Shown one piece after another: positions 7,022-13,450 of a DNA stretch of 14,563 nucleotides. Origin of the DNA: CAIOSQ01 sp044359885 (lineage in GTDB: Bacteria; Pseudomonadota; Alphaproteobacteria; CACIAM-22H2); assembly GCA_044359885.1 (NCBI GenBank), contig JBIKLI010000076.1:1-14563 (forward strand), given 5' to 3'. The stretch's first letter is position 1. Every line of letters begins with the position of its first letter. The notes under the pieces were generated by a model that was given only the letters and a program-made list of their open reading frames with translations, was not told the origin of the DNA and did no database searches. A program made the position numbers and the translations under genes.

Positions 7022-8218
7022 TCAGGTGACGACGGTGAGATCGTCGGGAAGCCCGGTCAGGATCTCGGGCGCGCCGTCGGTGACGAGCAGCGTATGCCCG
7101 ACGCCCATCGCGTAGCCCGAATCGCTGTCGCCGATCATGACATGGTAGAACAGCGTCATGCCCGGTTCGCAACGCGTCGGATTGCCGGAATAGATCATCG
7201 GCGGGACGTCCATCGACGTCGGCGCATAGGTGCAGCCGACCGAATAGCCGGTGGCGCCGTAGCGATGCGCGCGGAAGCCGGCGCGGTCGAGGCCGTCGGC
7301 GTGGACGTCGAAGATCTCCCCCAGCGTCGTGCCGGGGCGCGCGATCTCGGTCATGCGCGCCAGCGTCGAGCGCGCCGCGTCGTACATGTGTCGCTGCCGG
7401 TCGGTCGCCTTGCCGAGCAGGATCGTCCACTCGGTCTTGACGTTGTAGCGGCGAACGGCCACCGGATATTCGACCAGGATCTGGTCGACCGCTTCGAGCC
7501 GGCGCGGGGACGAGACGCCGCGGCCATAGACCGCGCGCGGCCCGGAATTGAACAGCGGCGCGTTGGGCGGCATGTCGCCGCCGCCTTCCAGCACCACCTT
7601 GAGATACGCGGCCGTCAGCGCCGAATCCATCACGCCGGGCCGCGCCATCCCGATCACCGTCTCCAGCGACCGGTCGAGCAGGGCGCCGGCCTTGCGCATG
7701 TAGGCGATCTCCGCCGGCGACTTCACCAGCCGCAGTCGGCGGATCATGTGGTCGTCGTTGTCCAGCGTGCAGAACCCGTCGAGCGTCTTCTGCAGCCGCC
7801 ACAGGTTCCAGCCGGTCAGGCCATGCGTGTTGAGTTCGACCGCGATCCGTCCGCCGGCGAGACCGAGCTCGGTCAGGATCGCCTTCAGGTCGCGCGCCGG
7901 ATTGGCGTCCTCGGCGTCCCACCAGATCCGGATGTCCTCGATCGTCGAGGTCTGGCGCGCCTGCAGCAGGTCGGGCCGGCGCGTCAGCAGCACGATCGGC
8001 CGCTCGTCGGCGGTGACCACGGCGCACTGGAAGAACACGAAGCCGCCGGTGTCGTAGCCGGTCAGCCAGAAATGGCTTTCCTGCGCGAAGACCAGCATCG
8101 CATCGAAACCCTGCGCGCGCAGCGTCGCGCGCAGCCGCGCCTGGCGGGCCAGATGCTCTTCGCGCGCGAAGGGCAGGGCGGGCGTGCCGGTGAAGCTGGT
8201 CTGCTGGACAGTGGCCAT
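7022..8218 (-). CDS. M24/creatinase-fold protein lacking the metal ligands, first gene of operon
   Basis: A 398-residue protein with a creatinase-type N-terminal domain (about 15-160) and a pita-bread M24 domain (about 165-390). No signal peptide is seen, so it is likely cytoplasmic. By motif alignment with methionine aminopeptidase, the five metal ligands Asp, Asp, His, Glu, Glu correspond to Glu250, Lys261, Tyr325, His359 and Gly374; none is the usual residue. The local pattern YNVKTEWTILLG resembles the YYTALERTLF region of creatinase, a metal-free C-N hydrolase, and GYSVG replaces the GHGIG of metallopeptidases. It is therefore better called a creatinase-like hydrolase than an Xaa-Pro peptidase; ectoine hydrolase-type activity is another possibility within this fold. 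It is the first gene of the peptide-transport operon, directly behind the divergent control region. A close paralogue ends the visible operon. Fold secure, reaction inferred. Confidence 0.92.
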   Translation of the reverse strand: MATVQQTSFTGTPALPFAREEHLARQARLRATLRAQGFDAMLVFAQESHFWLTGYDTGGFVFFQCAVVTADERPIVLLTRRPDLLQARQTSTIEDIRIWWDAEDANPARDLKAILTELGLAGGRIAVELNTHGLTGWNLWRLQKTLDGFCTLDNDDHMIRRLRLVKSPAEIAYMRKAGALLDRSLETVIGMARPGVMDSALTAAYLKVVLEGGGDMPPNAPLFNSGPRAVYGRGVSSPRRLEAVDQILVEYPVAVRRYNVKTEWTILLGKATDRQRHMYDAARSTLARMTEIARPGTTLGEIFDVHADGLDRAGFRAHRYGATGYSVGCTYAPTSMDVPPMIYSGNPTRCEPGMTLFYHVMIGDSDSGYAMGVGHTLLVTDGAPEILTGLPDDLTVVT

Positions 8219-8232
8219 CGGAAGCGCTTTCG
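8219..8232. promoter_or_regulatory. Imperfect 14-bp palindrome abutting the M24 start codon
   Basis: CGGAAGCGCTTTCG is a dyad of 7-base half sites with one mismatched pair and a central CG. It resembles the operator type of LacI-family regulators. It ends directly at the start codon of the first M24 gene. No LacI-family gene is present here, so the reading is tentative and may be chance. Confidence 0.25.
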
Positions 8233-8254
8233 TCGTTGCGGGCCGTCGCAGCCC

Positions 8255-8283
8255 TTGGATGCGACGCTAAGCATTGGTATACC
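8255..8283 (+). promoter_or_regulatory. Putative divergent promoter of the GntR-dehydrogenase pair
   Basis: On the plus strand TTGGAT (8255-8260), a 17-base spacer, then TATACC (8278-8283, four of six consensus bases). The -10 would overlap the palindrome at 8274-8285, which would let the regulator repress its own gene as well as the divergent operon. Weak on sequence alone. Confidence 0.3.
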
Positions 8284-8292
8284 AAACGTCAA
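8264..8292 (-). promoter_or_regulatory. Putative promoter of the M24-peptide transporter operon
   Basis: On the minus strand TTGACG (8292-8287) is a near-consensus -35. A 17-base spacer leads to TAGCGT (8269-8264), a weak -10. It lies 46 bases upstream of the M24 start. The spacer contains the GntR-type palindrome at 8274-8285, so a bound repressor would block polymerase. The -35 is convincing and the -10 is poor. Confidence 0.45.
8274..8285. promoter_or_regulatory. Perfect 12-bp palindrome, probable operator of the adjacent GntR regulator
   Basis: TTGGTATACCAA is a perfect dyad. Its TGGT...ACCA halves match the general operator shape of FadR/FCD-type GntR regulators. It lies in the divergent gap between the GntR gene (start 8354) and the M24-transporter operon (start 8218), where such regulators usually bind, and overlaps both proposed core promoters. 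Confidence 0.65.
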
Positions 8293-8338
8293 CCATCGGC
8301 ATTCCGGACGATGCCGGCAGAGGCCGGTTCGCCGGCGC

Positions 8339-8343
8339 GGAGG
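8339..8343 (+). promoter_or_regulatory. Ribosome binding site of the GntR regulator gene
   Basis: GGAGG, 10 bases before the ATG at 8354. An ATG at 8344, inside this region, is out of frame and is not the start. Confidence 0.5.
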
Positions 8344-8353
8344 ATGACGCTGC

Positions 8354-9022
8354 ATGACGATGCCGTTGACGGCGGCGCCCGATCGCAGGCTGGCGGCGCA
8401 GGCCTACGGGCAGCTGCTCGACCTGATCATGTCCGGTCAGCTCAAGCCCGGCACGATGATCCACGAACGGCGTCTGGCCGAGCATCTCAGCATGTCGCGC
8501 ACGCCGTTGCGCGACGCGCTGCTGATGCTGGAGCATGACGGGCTGGTCAGCCGGCACGGGCGCAGCGGTCTCCAGGTGCGTCGTCTCGACCTGGCCGCGT
8601 TCATGGAGAACCTCGCGATCCGCCGCCTGCTTGAGCCGGAGGCGGCGCGCATCGCCGCCGGCCGGATCCCGGCGCCGTCTCTGGCCGGCATCCGCGAGCG
8701 CCTGGACGGGCTGGTCGCGCGTGCCGCGCAGGCGGTCGTGCCCGACCGCGCCGAGGTCCGCGCGCTCGACGAGGATCTGCATGGCGCGATCGCCGAGGCC
8801 GCCGGCAACGCCCAGATGCAGGCGATCATCCGCACGCTGCGGCGGCAGACCCTGATCTTCGACCTGCGCAGCATGCCCGAGCGCGTCGCGGACACATGTC
8901 GCGAGCATCTGGCGGTGGTCGCCGCGCTGGCCGCCGGCGACGGCGACGCGGCCGCCGAGGCGATGCGCACCCATCTCGACGGCGTGCGGCGTTCGATCGT
9001 CGCGCGCCTCGCCGGCGCATGA
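8354..9022 (+). CDS. GntR-family transcriptional regulator, FCD (FadR) subfamily
   Basis: A 222-residue regulator. The N-terminal winged helix (about 12-78) shows the GntR pattern: MSGQLKPGTMIHERRLAEHLSMSRTPLRDALLMLEHDGLV, then a wing around GRSGLQV. The C-terminal helical FCD domain (about 85-218) keeps the metal/effector-binding residues expected of the family: Asp139 and His143 (LDEDLH), His185 (CREH) and His207 (MRTH). FCD regulators usually bind small carboxylates or related metabolites. The gene is divergent from the peptide-transport operon, and a GntR-type palindrome lies at 8274-8285 between them, so it probably represses that operon and itself until an inducer appears. Its stop overlaps the dehydrogenase start as ATGA. 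The effector is unknown. Confidence 0.95.
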   Translation: MTMPLTAAPDRRLAAQAYGQLLDLIMSGQLKPGTMIHERRLAEHLSMSRTPLRDALLMLEHDGLVSRHGRSGLQVRRLDLAAFMENLAIRRLLEPEAARIAAGRIPAPSLAGIRERLDGLVARAAQAVVPDRAEVRALDEDLHGAIAEAAGNAQMQAIIRTLRRQTLIFDLRSMPERVADTCREHLAVVAALAAGDGDAAAEAMRTHLDGVRRSIVARLAGA

Positions 9023-10002
9023 GCCGAGGCTGCGACGCGATGACGGATCCGCGGCCGGTCGATTGCGTCGTGATGCAGCCGATCGCCGAGACCGGGCTCG
9101 AACGGCTGCGTCATGCGGGCCTCGTTGTTCATGTCGCCGCGCGTCCGGATCTGGACGCGCTGCGCGGCATGCTGTCGACGGCGCGGGCCGTGATCACCCG
9201 CAACGCCGGTTTCAGCGCGGCGGCGATGGCGGCGGCGCCGAACCTGGTGGTGATCGGCAGCCACGGCACCGGCGTCGACGCCATCGATCTGGCCGCGGCC
9301 CGCGCGCGCGGCATCGCGGTCGTCAACACGCCGGGCGCCAACGCGCAATCCGTCGCCGAGCTGGCGGTCGCCCTGATGTTCGCCTGCGCCGGCGCGCTGA
9401 CCGACGCCGATCGCGCGGTGCGTCGCCACGATTTCGGCTGGCGGCTCGGGGCGCGACGCTTCGAGCTCGCCGGCCGGCGGCTGGGTCTGGTCGGGTTCGG
9501 CGCGGTCGCGCGCCGCGTGGCGCGCATCGCGCTCGCGATCGGCATGGAGGTCGAGGCGCTCTCCGCGCATGCGGACGCCGCCGAGCTCGCCGTGCACGGC
9601 GTGGCGAAGGCGCCCAGCCTCGCGTCGCTGCTCGCCCGCGCCGACGTCGTCTCGCTGCATGGCGTGCCGGCCGGTGCGGCCTTGCTCGACGCGGCGGCCA
9701 TCGCCGGCATGAAGCCCGGCGCGATCCTCGTCAACACCGCGCGCGGCGCGCTGGTGGACGAGGCGGCGCTGGCCGCGGCGCTGGGCGATGGCAGGCTGGC
9801 CGCGGCCGGTCTCGACGTGTTCGCGCCGGAGCCGCCGCTGCCGGGCAATCCGCTCTTCGCCGCGCCGAACCTGATCCTGACCCCGCATATCGGCGGCGCC
9901 GCCCGCGAGGCGATGGACCGCACCGCGCGCGCCGTCGCCGAGGCGGTCCTCGACGTCCTCTCCAGCGCGGAAACTGTCCGGCACGTTCCTCGCCCCCGGT
10001 GA
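9019..10002 (+). CDS. D-2-hydroxyacid dehydrogenase family protein
   Basis: A 327-residue NAD(P)-dependent oxidoreductase of the D-isomer 2-hydroxyacid dehydrogenase family, which interconverts 2-oxo acids and D-2-hydroxy acids in the cytoplasm. The N-terminal catalytic half contains VVIGSHGTGVDAIDL (77-91). The Rossmann motif reads GLVGFGAVA (156-164). The catalytic triad is intact: Arg242 (NTARGALVDE), Glu271 (APEPP) and His290 (LTPHIGG). The acidic residue that normally ends the second Rossmann strand (YDP in relatives) appears to be Ser182 in ALSAH, which may favour NADP. The ATG at 9019 overlaps the regulator's stop as ATGA; an in-frame ATG at 9040 with GAGG upstream is an alternative giving 320 residues. 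It is co-transcribed with the regulator, so it may act on a 2-oxo acid derived from the imported solute. Exact substrate unknown. Confidence 0.93.
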   Translation: MSRGCDAMTDPRPVDCVVMQPIAETGLERLRHAGLVVHVAARPDLDALRGMLSTARAVITRNAGFSAAAMAAAPNLVVIGSHGTGVDAIDLAAARARGIAVVNTPGANAQSVAELAVALMFACAGALTDADRAVRRHDFGWRLGARRFELAGRRLGLVGFGAVARRVARIALAIGMEVEALSAHADAAELAVHGVAKAPSLASLLARADVVSLHGVPAGAALLDAAAIAGMKPGAILVNTARGALVDEAALAAALGDGRLAAAGLDVFAPEPPLPGNPLFAAPNLILTPHIGGAAREAMDRTARAVAEAVLDVLSSAETVRHVPRPR

Positions 10003-10034
10003 CCGATCGCCGGCGAGTTTCTGCGCTGGAGAGG
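9957..10034. repeat. 19-bp inverted repeat overlapping the 3' end of the dehydrogenase gene
   Basis: Left arm CCTCTCCAGCGCGGAAACT (9957-9975) and right arm AGTTTCTGCGCTGGAGAGG (10016-10034) pair over 19 positions with one mismatch (G9969/T10022, a G-U pair in RNA). The loop is 40 bases, and inside it CCGGC (9978-9982) can pair with GCCGG (10009-10013). The left arm lies in the last coding codons of the dehydrogenase and the stop (10000-10002) lies in the loop. GTTTTGTT follows the right arm. It could be a long-stem terminator of the regulator-dehydrogenase transcript, a structured RNA, or a remnant of a small mobile element. Confidence 0.7.
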
Positions 10035-10042
10035 GTTTTGTT
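9957..10042 (+). terminator. Possible intrinsic terminator of the GntR-dehydrogenase transcript
   Basis: The stem described at 9957-10034 is followed by GGTTTTGTT, a short and interrupted T-run. The stem is strong, but the 40-base loop and poor T-tract make it atypical. It is the only terminator candidate before the next operon. Confidence 0.35.
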
Positions 10043-10086
10043 CGCTTGCACGGCATGCGGGATGCCATCTAACGTTCCGGTTGCAG

Positions 10087-10101
10087 TGCAGCAGAGCTGC
10101 A
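10087..10101. promoter_or_regulatory. 15-bp palindrome upstream of the THI5-type transporter operon
   Basis: TGCAGC-AGA-GCTGCA is a perfect dyad with 6-base arms and a 3-base centre, 26 bases before the start codon at 10128. It could be an operator or a small 5' leader hairpin. No regulator gene is adjacent apart from the GntR gene, whose presumed site differs. Confidence 0.3.
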
Positions 10102-10111
10102 TCTCGTCCAC

Positions 10112-10117
10112 AAGGAG
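10112..10117 (+). promoter_or_regulatory. Ribosome binding site of the THI5-type binding protein gene
   Basis: AAGGAG, 10 bases before the ATG at 10128. GGAG (10114-10117) can pair with CTCC (10122-10125) across a four-base loop, so the site could be partly masked in the messenger. Confidence 0.6.
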
Positions 10118-10127
10118 CGATCTCCGG

Positions 10128-11144
10128 ATGCCCACCTCGTCTCGTCTTGCCCGCCGCTCCGTTCTTGGCGCCGGTGTCGGCGCCGGTCTCGGCCTTCTCG
10201 CCGGTCCGGCCCTGGCGCAGCAGCGCGCCCGGCTCACCTTTGCGCTGAGCTGGATCCCGAACGTGCAGTTCGCCGGGCTCTGGGTCGCCATGGAACGCGG
10301 CCATTTCGCGACCGAGGGGCTCGATGTCCGGTTCACGCCGGGCGGGCCCAACGCCCCGGATCCCCTGGTGCAACTCGCCGCCGACAACGCGCAGATCTGC
10401 ACCGCGAACTGGCTTCCCTTCCTGGACGCGGTCGGGCGCGGCAACGATTTCGTGATCATCGGCGCGATCTACGCGCGCAGCCCCGGCGCGATCTGTTCCA
10501 TGTCGCGGCGGCCCGTGCGCACGCCGCAGGATCTGGTCGGCGCCCGCGTGCTGGCGCAGACGCCCAGCGACCGGCTGATCATCGAGTCCATCCTCGGCAT
10601 GGCCAGCCTGCCACGCGATTTCCGCATGATCCCGACCGGCTTCTCGCCGGAGCCGCTGGTGAACGGCGACGGCGACGCCTATTTCTGCTTCGCCATCAAC
10701 CAGCCGATCACGCTGGAGCGCATGGGGCTGCGCCCGGGCGTCGACTTCCACGTGACGCTGCTGGACCAGCTCGGCTACAGCCTGCCGGGCCAGTTCATCG
10801 TCACGCGCCGCCGCTTCATCGAGCAGAACCGGGCCCAGGTCGTGGGCTTCCTGCGCGCCTTCGCCCGCGGCTGGCGCGAGAACGAGGCCGATGCCGCCTT
10901 CGCCGCGCGGCTGGCGGTGCAGAAATACGGCGCCGAGCTCGGTCTCGAACTGCCGCAGCAGGTCCGCCAGAACGAGCTTCAGATCCCGCTGGTGCGCAAC
11001 AGCGCCGGCCCGGGCTTCCTGTGGTTCGATCCGGCGAAGATCGGTGGCAGCATGACCGAGATCGCCCGCGTCTCGAACCGTGTCGTGCCGCCGGTGGAGC
11101 AGATCCTCGACCTGTCGCTGATCGACGCCGCCTCTCGCGCCTGA
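10128..11144 (+). CDS. ABC transporter substrate-binding protein, THI5/NMT1-like
   Basis: A 338-residue periplasmic binding protein. The N-terminus carries a twin-arginine-type signal (LARRSVLGAGVGAG, 7-20) with probable cleavage after ALA (28-30). The mature start LTFALSWIPNVQFAGLWVAMERGHF (36-60) is the hallmark of the THI5/NMT1 family (WxPN...GLxVA...GxF), known from ThiY, which binds a formylaminopyrimidine, and from relatives for other heterocycles. The CCCFC motif of fungal THI5 is absent; only YFCFAINQP is seen near the corresponding region. The ATG at 10128 has AAGGAG upstream. The gene begins a four-gene ABC operon and is followed after 11 bases by the ATPase gene. The ligand is likely a pyrimidine-, nucleobase- or nucleoside-like compound by family analogy, but sulfonates and other small molecules are also bound by distant relatives. 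Confidence 0.93.
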   Translation: MPTSSRLARRSVLGAGVGAGLGLLAGPALAQQRARLTFALSWIPNVQFAGLWVAMERGHFATEGLDVRFTPGGPNAPDPLVQLAADNAQICTANWLPFLDAVGRGNDFVIIGAIYARSPGAICSMSRRPVRTPQDLVGARVLAQTPSDRLIIESILGMASLPRDFRMIPTGFSPEPLVNGDGDAYFCFAINQPITLERMGLRPGVDFHVTLLDQLGYSLPGQFIVTRRRFIEQNRAQVVGFLRAFARGWRENEADAAFAARLAVQKYGAELGLELPQQVRQNELQIPLVRNSAGPGFLWFDPAKIGGSMTEIARVSNRVVPPVEQILDLSLIDAASRA

Positions 11145-11155
11145 GACCCGGAGCC

Positions 11156-11941
11156 ATGGCTGCCGCGGGGGCGGCGATCCGGCTGGACGGCGTCGGCAAG
11201 ACCTTCCAGCTGGACGACGGACGCGCCGTTCATGCGCTCGAGGACATCTCGCTCGGCATCGGGCATGGCGAGTTCGTCGCCCTGATCGGCCCCAGCGGCT
11301 GCGGGAAGAGCACCATCCTGCGGCTGGCCGCGGCGCTGGAAACGCCGGATGGCGGCCAGGTGACCGTCGAGGGCCGTGCGCCGAGCGAGCTGTCGCGCGC
11401 GCATCGTCTGGGCGTCGCCTTCCAGGACCATGCGCTGCTGCCCTGGCTGAGCGTCGAGGCCAATATCGCGCTTCCCTATCGCCTCGCCGGCCGGCCGGTC
11501 GATCGCGGCCGGGTGGCGGAACTGATCCGCCTGGTCGGCCTTGCGGGCTTCGAGACGGCGCGGCCGCGCCAGCTCTCGGGCGGCATGCGCCAGCGCACCT
11601 CGATCGCCCGCGCGCTGGTGCTGCGGCCGGACGTGCTGCTGCTCGACGAGCCCTTCGGCGCGCTGGACGCGGTGACGCGGCGGCGACTGAACGTGGAACT
11701 GCAGCGCATCTGGTCGGAGAACCGCATCACCACCCTGCTCGTCACCCACGCCGTGGAGGAGGCGCTGTTCCTCGCCGACCGGGTGCTGGTGATGAGCGGC
11801 CGGCCCGGCCGCATCATCCGCAGCATCGAGGTGCCGTTTCCGCGCCCGCGCGGTCCGGACGCGACGCGCACGCCGCTCTTCCACCATCTGGTCGACGAGC
11901 TGACCCTGGCGCTCGAGCCGGCGGCGGACGTGCCGGCATGA
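11156..11941 (+). CDS. ABC transporter ATP-binding protein, Tau/Ssu/Thi class
   Basis: A 261-residue ABC ATPase with all motifs intact: Walker A GPSGCGKST (45-53), Q-loop Gln90, signature LSGGMRQR (140-147), Walker B VLLLDEP (160-166), D-loop GALD (168-171) and the switch His198 (LVTHAVEEA). The LLPWLSVEANI stretch after the Q-loop and the FGALDAVTRRRLN context are typical of taurine/sulfonate/thiamin-precursor importers. It powers the importer formed with the two permeases encoded downstream. GGAG lies only two bases from the ATG, a tight spacing, so coupling to the upstream gene (11 bases away) may help. The stop overlaps the next start as ATGA. Confidence 0.95.
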   Translation: MAAAGAAIRLDGVGKTFQLDDGRAVHALEDISLGIGHGEFVALIGPSGCGKSTILRLAAALETPDGGQVTVEGRAPSELSRAHRLGVAFQDHALLPWLSVEANIALPYRLAGRPVDRGRVAELIRLVGLAGFETARPRQLSGGMRQRTSIARALVLRPDVLLLDEPFGALDAVTRRRLNVELQRIWSENRITTLLVTHAVEEALFLADRVLVMSGRPGRIIRSIEVPFPRPRGPDATRTPLFHHLVDELTLALEPAADVPA

Positions 11942-12696
11942 CGCGGCGCCGCGAGAGGCTGCGGGCCGTGGCCTATGGCACGCTCGGGGTCGCCGCGTTC
12001 CTGGCGGGCTGGGAAGCGATCGGCGTCTACCGGCTGGCGGGGCTGACCTGGCCGCCGCTGACCGCCGTGCTGACCTTCGTCACCAACCCGAACCGCACCG
12101 CGCTGTTCCTGCGTGCCGCCGACGCCACCTTGTCCAACGTCGCGGCCGGCTACGCGCTGGGGGTGGCGATGGGGCTGGCGGCGGGGGCGCTGGGCTTCGT
12201 GCTGCGCGTCCTGCGCCCGGGTCTCGACCGGCTGGTGGCGGTGATCCACGCCATCCCCGCGATCGCCCTGGCGCCGATCTTCATCGTGCTGGTCAGCCGC
12301 GACGCGACCGGTCTGGCGCTGACCGCGCTCGGCGTCTTCTACGCCATGTATGTCGCGACGACCTCGGGGCTGGAGGCGGCCTCCGCGGCGCATCGCGAGC
12401 TGTTCGCGGCGCTGGGCGCCTCGCGCCTGCGCCTGCTCTGGCACCTGCAGCTGCCGGCCGCGTTGCCGGCCTTCGCGAGCGGCCTGAAATACGCGATCCC
12501 CGGCGCATTCATCGGCGCCATCGTCGGCGAATGGTTCGGGGCCTCGCGCGGGCTTGGGCTGCTGATGGCGAGCGCGATGCAGAATTTCCAGATCCCGCTG
12601 CTCTGGAGCGCGGTGCTGATCACGTCCTGCGTCTCGCTGCTCTGCTTCGGCCTCGCCGCGCTGCTCGAGCGCGCGGTCGCCGCGCGGTTCCGCTGA
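11938..12696 (+). CDS. ABC transporter permease 1, Tau/Ssu/Thi class
   Basis: A 252-residue inner-membrane permease of the SsuC/TauC type. Hydrophobic segments occur near 11-30, 66-90, 98-121, 124-145, 172-193 and 218-245. The cytoplasmic EAA loop is ELFAALGASRLRLLWHLQLPAALP, followed by the typical AIPGAFIGAIVGEWFGASRGLG. The ATG overlaps the ATPase stop as ATGA. It probably forms a heterodimeric channel with the permease encoded one base downstream. Confidence 0.94.
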   Translation: MTRRRERLRAVAYGTLGVAAFLAGWEAIGVYRLAGLTWPPLTAVLTFVTNPNRTALFLRAADATLSNVAAGYALGVAMGLAAGALGFVLRVLRPGLDRLVAVIHAIPAIALAPIFIVLVSRDATGLALTALGVFYAMYVATTSGLEAASAAHRELFAALGASRLRLLWHLQLPAALPAFASGLKYAIPGAFIGAIVGEWFGASRGLGLLMASAMQNFQIPLLWSAVLITSCVSLLCFGLAALLERAVAARFR

Positions 12697-12697
12697 G

Positions 12698-13447
12698 ATG
12701 TCCGCGTCGTTGCGCCGCGCGCTGACGCGCTACTGGGGCGTGGCGCTGGTCCTGCTGCTCTGGCAGGGCTGGGTGACCGTCTTCCAGCTCAACGCCATCG
12801 TCCTGCCGCAGCCGCGCGACGTGCTGGCGGAGCTTCTCGGCAATCCCGGCGTCTATCTCTCGGGCGGCGCGCAGACGCTGGCGATCGCCGCCGGCGGGCT
12901 GGCGCTCGGCATGGCGCTGGGGACGCTGGTGGCGATCCTCGCCTGGGCCTCGCCGCTGCTGGGCGGCATGCTGACGCCGCTGGGCCTGGTGTTCTCGTCG
13001 ATCCCCGTCATCGCGCTGATCCCGATCGTCGCGCGGCTGATGGGCTACGACGTCCGCACCGTGCTGGCGATCGTCGTCCTGATTTCCTTCCTGCCGGCCT
13101 TCGTCTTCACCGCCGCCGGGCTGCGCGCCCTGCCGGCCGGCAGCGCCGACCTGTTCCGGGTGTTCGGCGCCGGGCCCTGGGCGCGATTCGCGCGGCTGGT
13201 GCTGCCCTCGGCGGTGCCGAGTTGGATGATCGCGCTTCGCATCGCCGCGCCGAACGCCATCCTGGCGGCGATGCTGGCGGAGTACATGATGGGGACCAGC
13301 GGCCTCGGCTATCTGTTCCGCGCTTCCGCCGAGGATTTCGGCACCGAGCGCGCCCTGGGCACCAGCGTCGTCGCGACGATCGTCAGCGTGCTGCTGTTCT
13401 CCGCCGCGCTGGCGGCCGAGCGCGCGGTGGCGCGGCGCTGGGCGTAG
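12698..13447 (+). CDS. ABC transporter permease 2, Tau/Ssu/Thi class
   Basis: A 249-residue inner-membrane permease, a divergent paralogue of the preceding one. The N-terminal membrane segment is followed by FQLNAIVLPQPRDVLAEL, typical of this class. The EAA loop is DLFRVFGAGPWARFARLVLPSAVP, followed by IAAPNAILAAMLAEYMMGTSGLG. One base separates its ATG from the previous stop. It ends with TAG only 3 bases from the stop of the convergent NUP gene, so no separate terminator fits between them. Together the two permeases make a heterodimeric channel. Confidence 0.94.
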   Translation: MSASLRRALTRYWGVALVLLLWQGWVTVFQLNAIVLPQPRDVLAELLGNPGVYLSGGAQTLAIAAGGLALGMALGTLVAILAWASPLLGGMLTPLGLVFSSIPVIALIPIVARLMGYDVRTVLAIVVLISFLPAFVFTAAGLRALPAGSADLFRVFGAGPWARFARLVLPSAVPSWMIALRIAAPNAILAAMLAEYMMGTSGLGYLFRASAEDFGTERALGTSVVATIVSVLLFSAALAAERAVARRWA

Positions 13448-13450
13448 GTT

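Noticed and set aside
4446..7115. An 889-codon open frame antisense to the permease and binding-protein genes
   Set aside because: It is rich in Arg, His, Asp and Gln with no recognisable domain, and lies opposite well-supported genes. Long antisense frames are expected at this GC content.
7022..8218. Assignment of the M24 gene as ectoine hydrolase (doeA/eutD)
   Set aside because: The fold and the Tyr in place of the metal His fit loosely, but no doeB/eutE, ectoine transporter or other ectoine genes are present, and the adjacent M20 gene is a different family.
10046..10075. TTGCAC with an 18-base spacer and TAACGT as a promoter of the THI5-type operon
   Set aside because: Both hexamers match consensus at only three of six positions, so it is not distinguishable from background. 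A promoter is expected in this gap but cannot be placed.
9063..10127. In-frame upstream extension of the THI5-type binding protein across the dehydrogenase gene
   Set aside because: The extension is arginine-rich shadow sequence. The ATG at 10128 has a good ribosome site and is followed at once by a Tat signal peptide.
10003..10127. A thiamin pyrophosphate riboswitch ahead of the THI5-type operon
   Set aside because: The conserved CTGAGA and downstream core elements of that riboswitch are absent.
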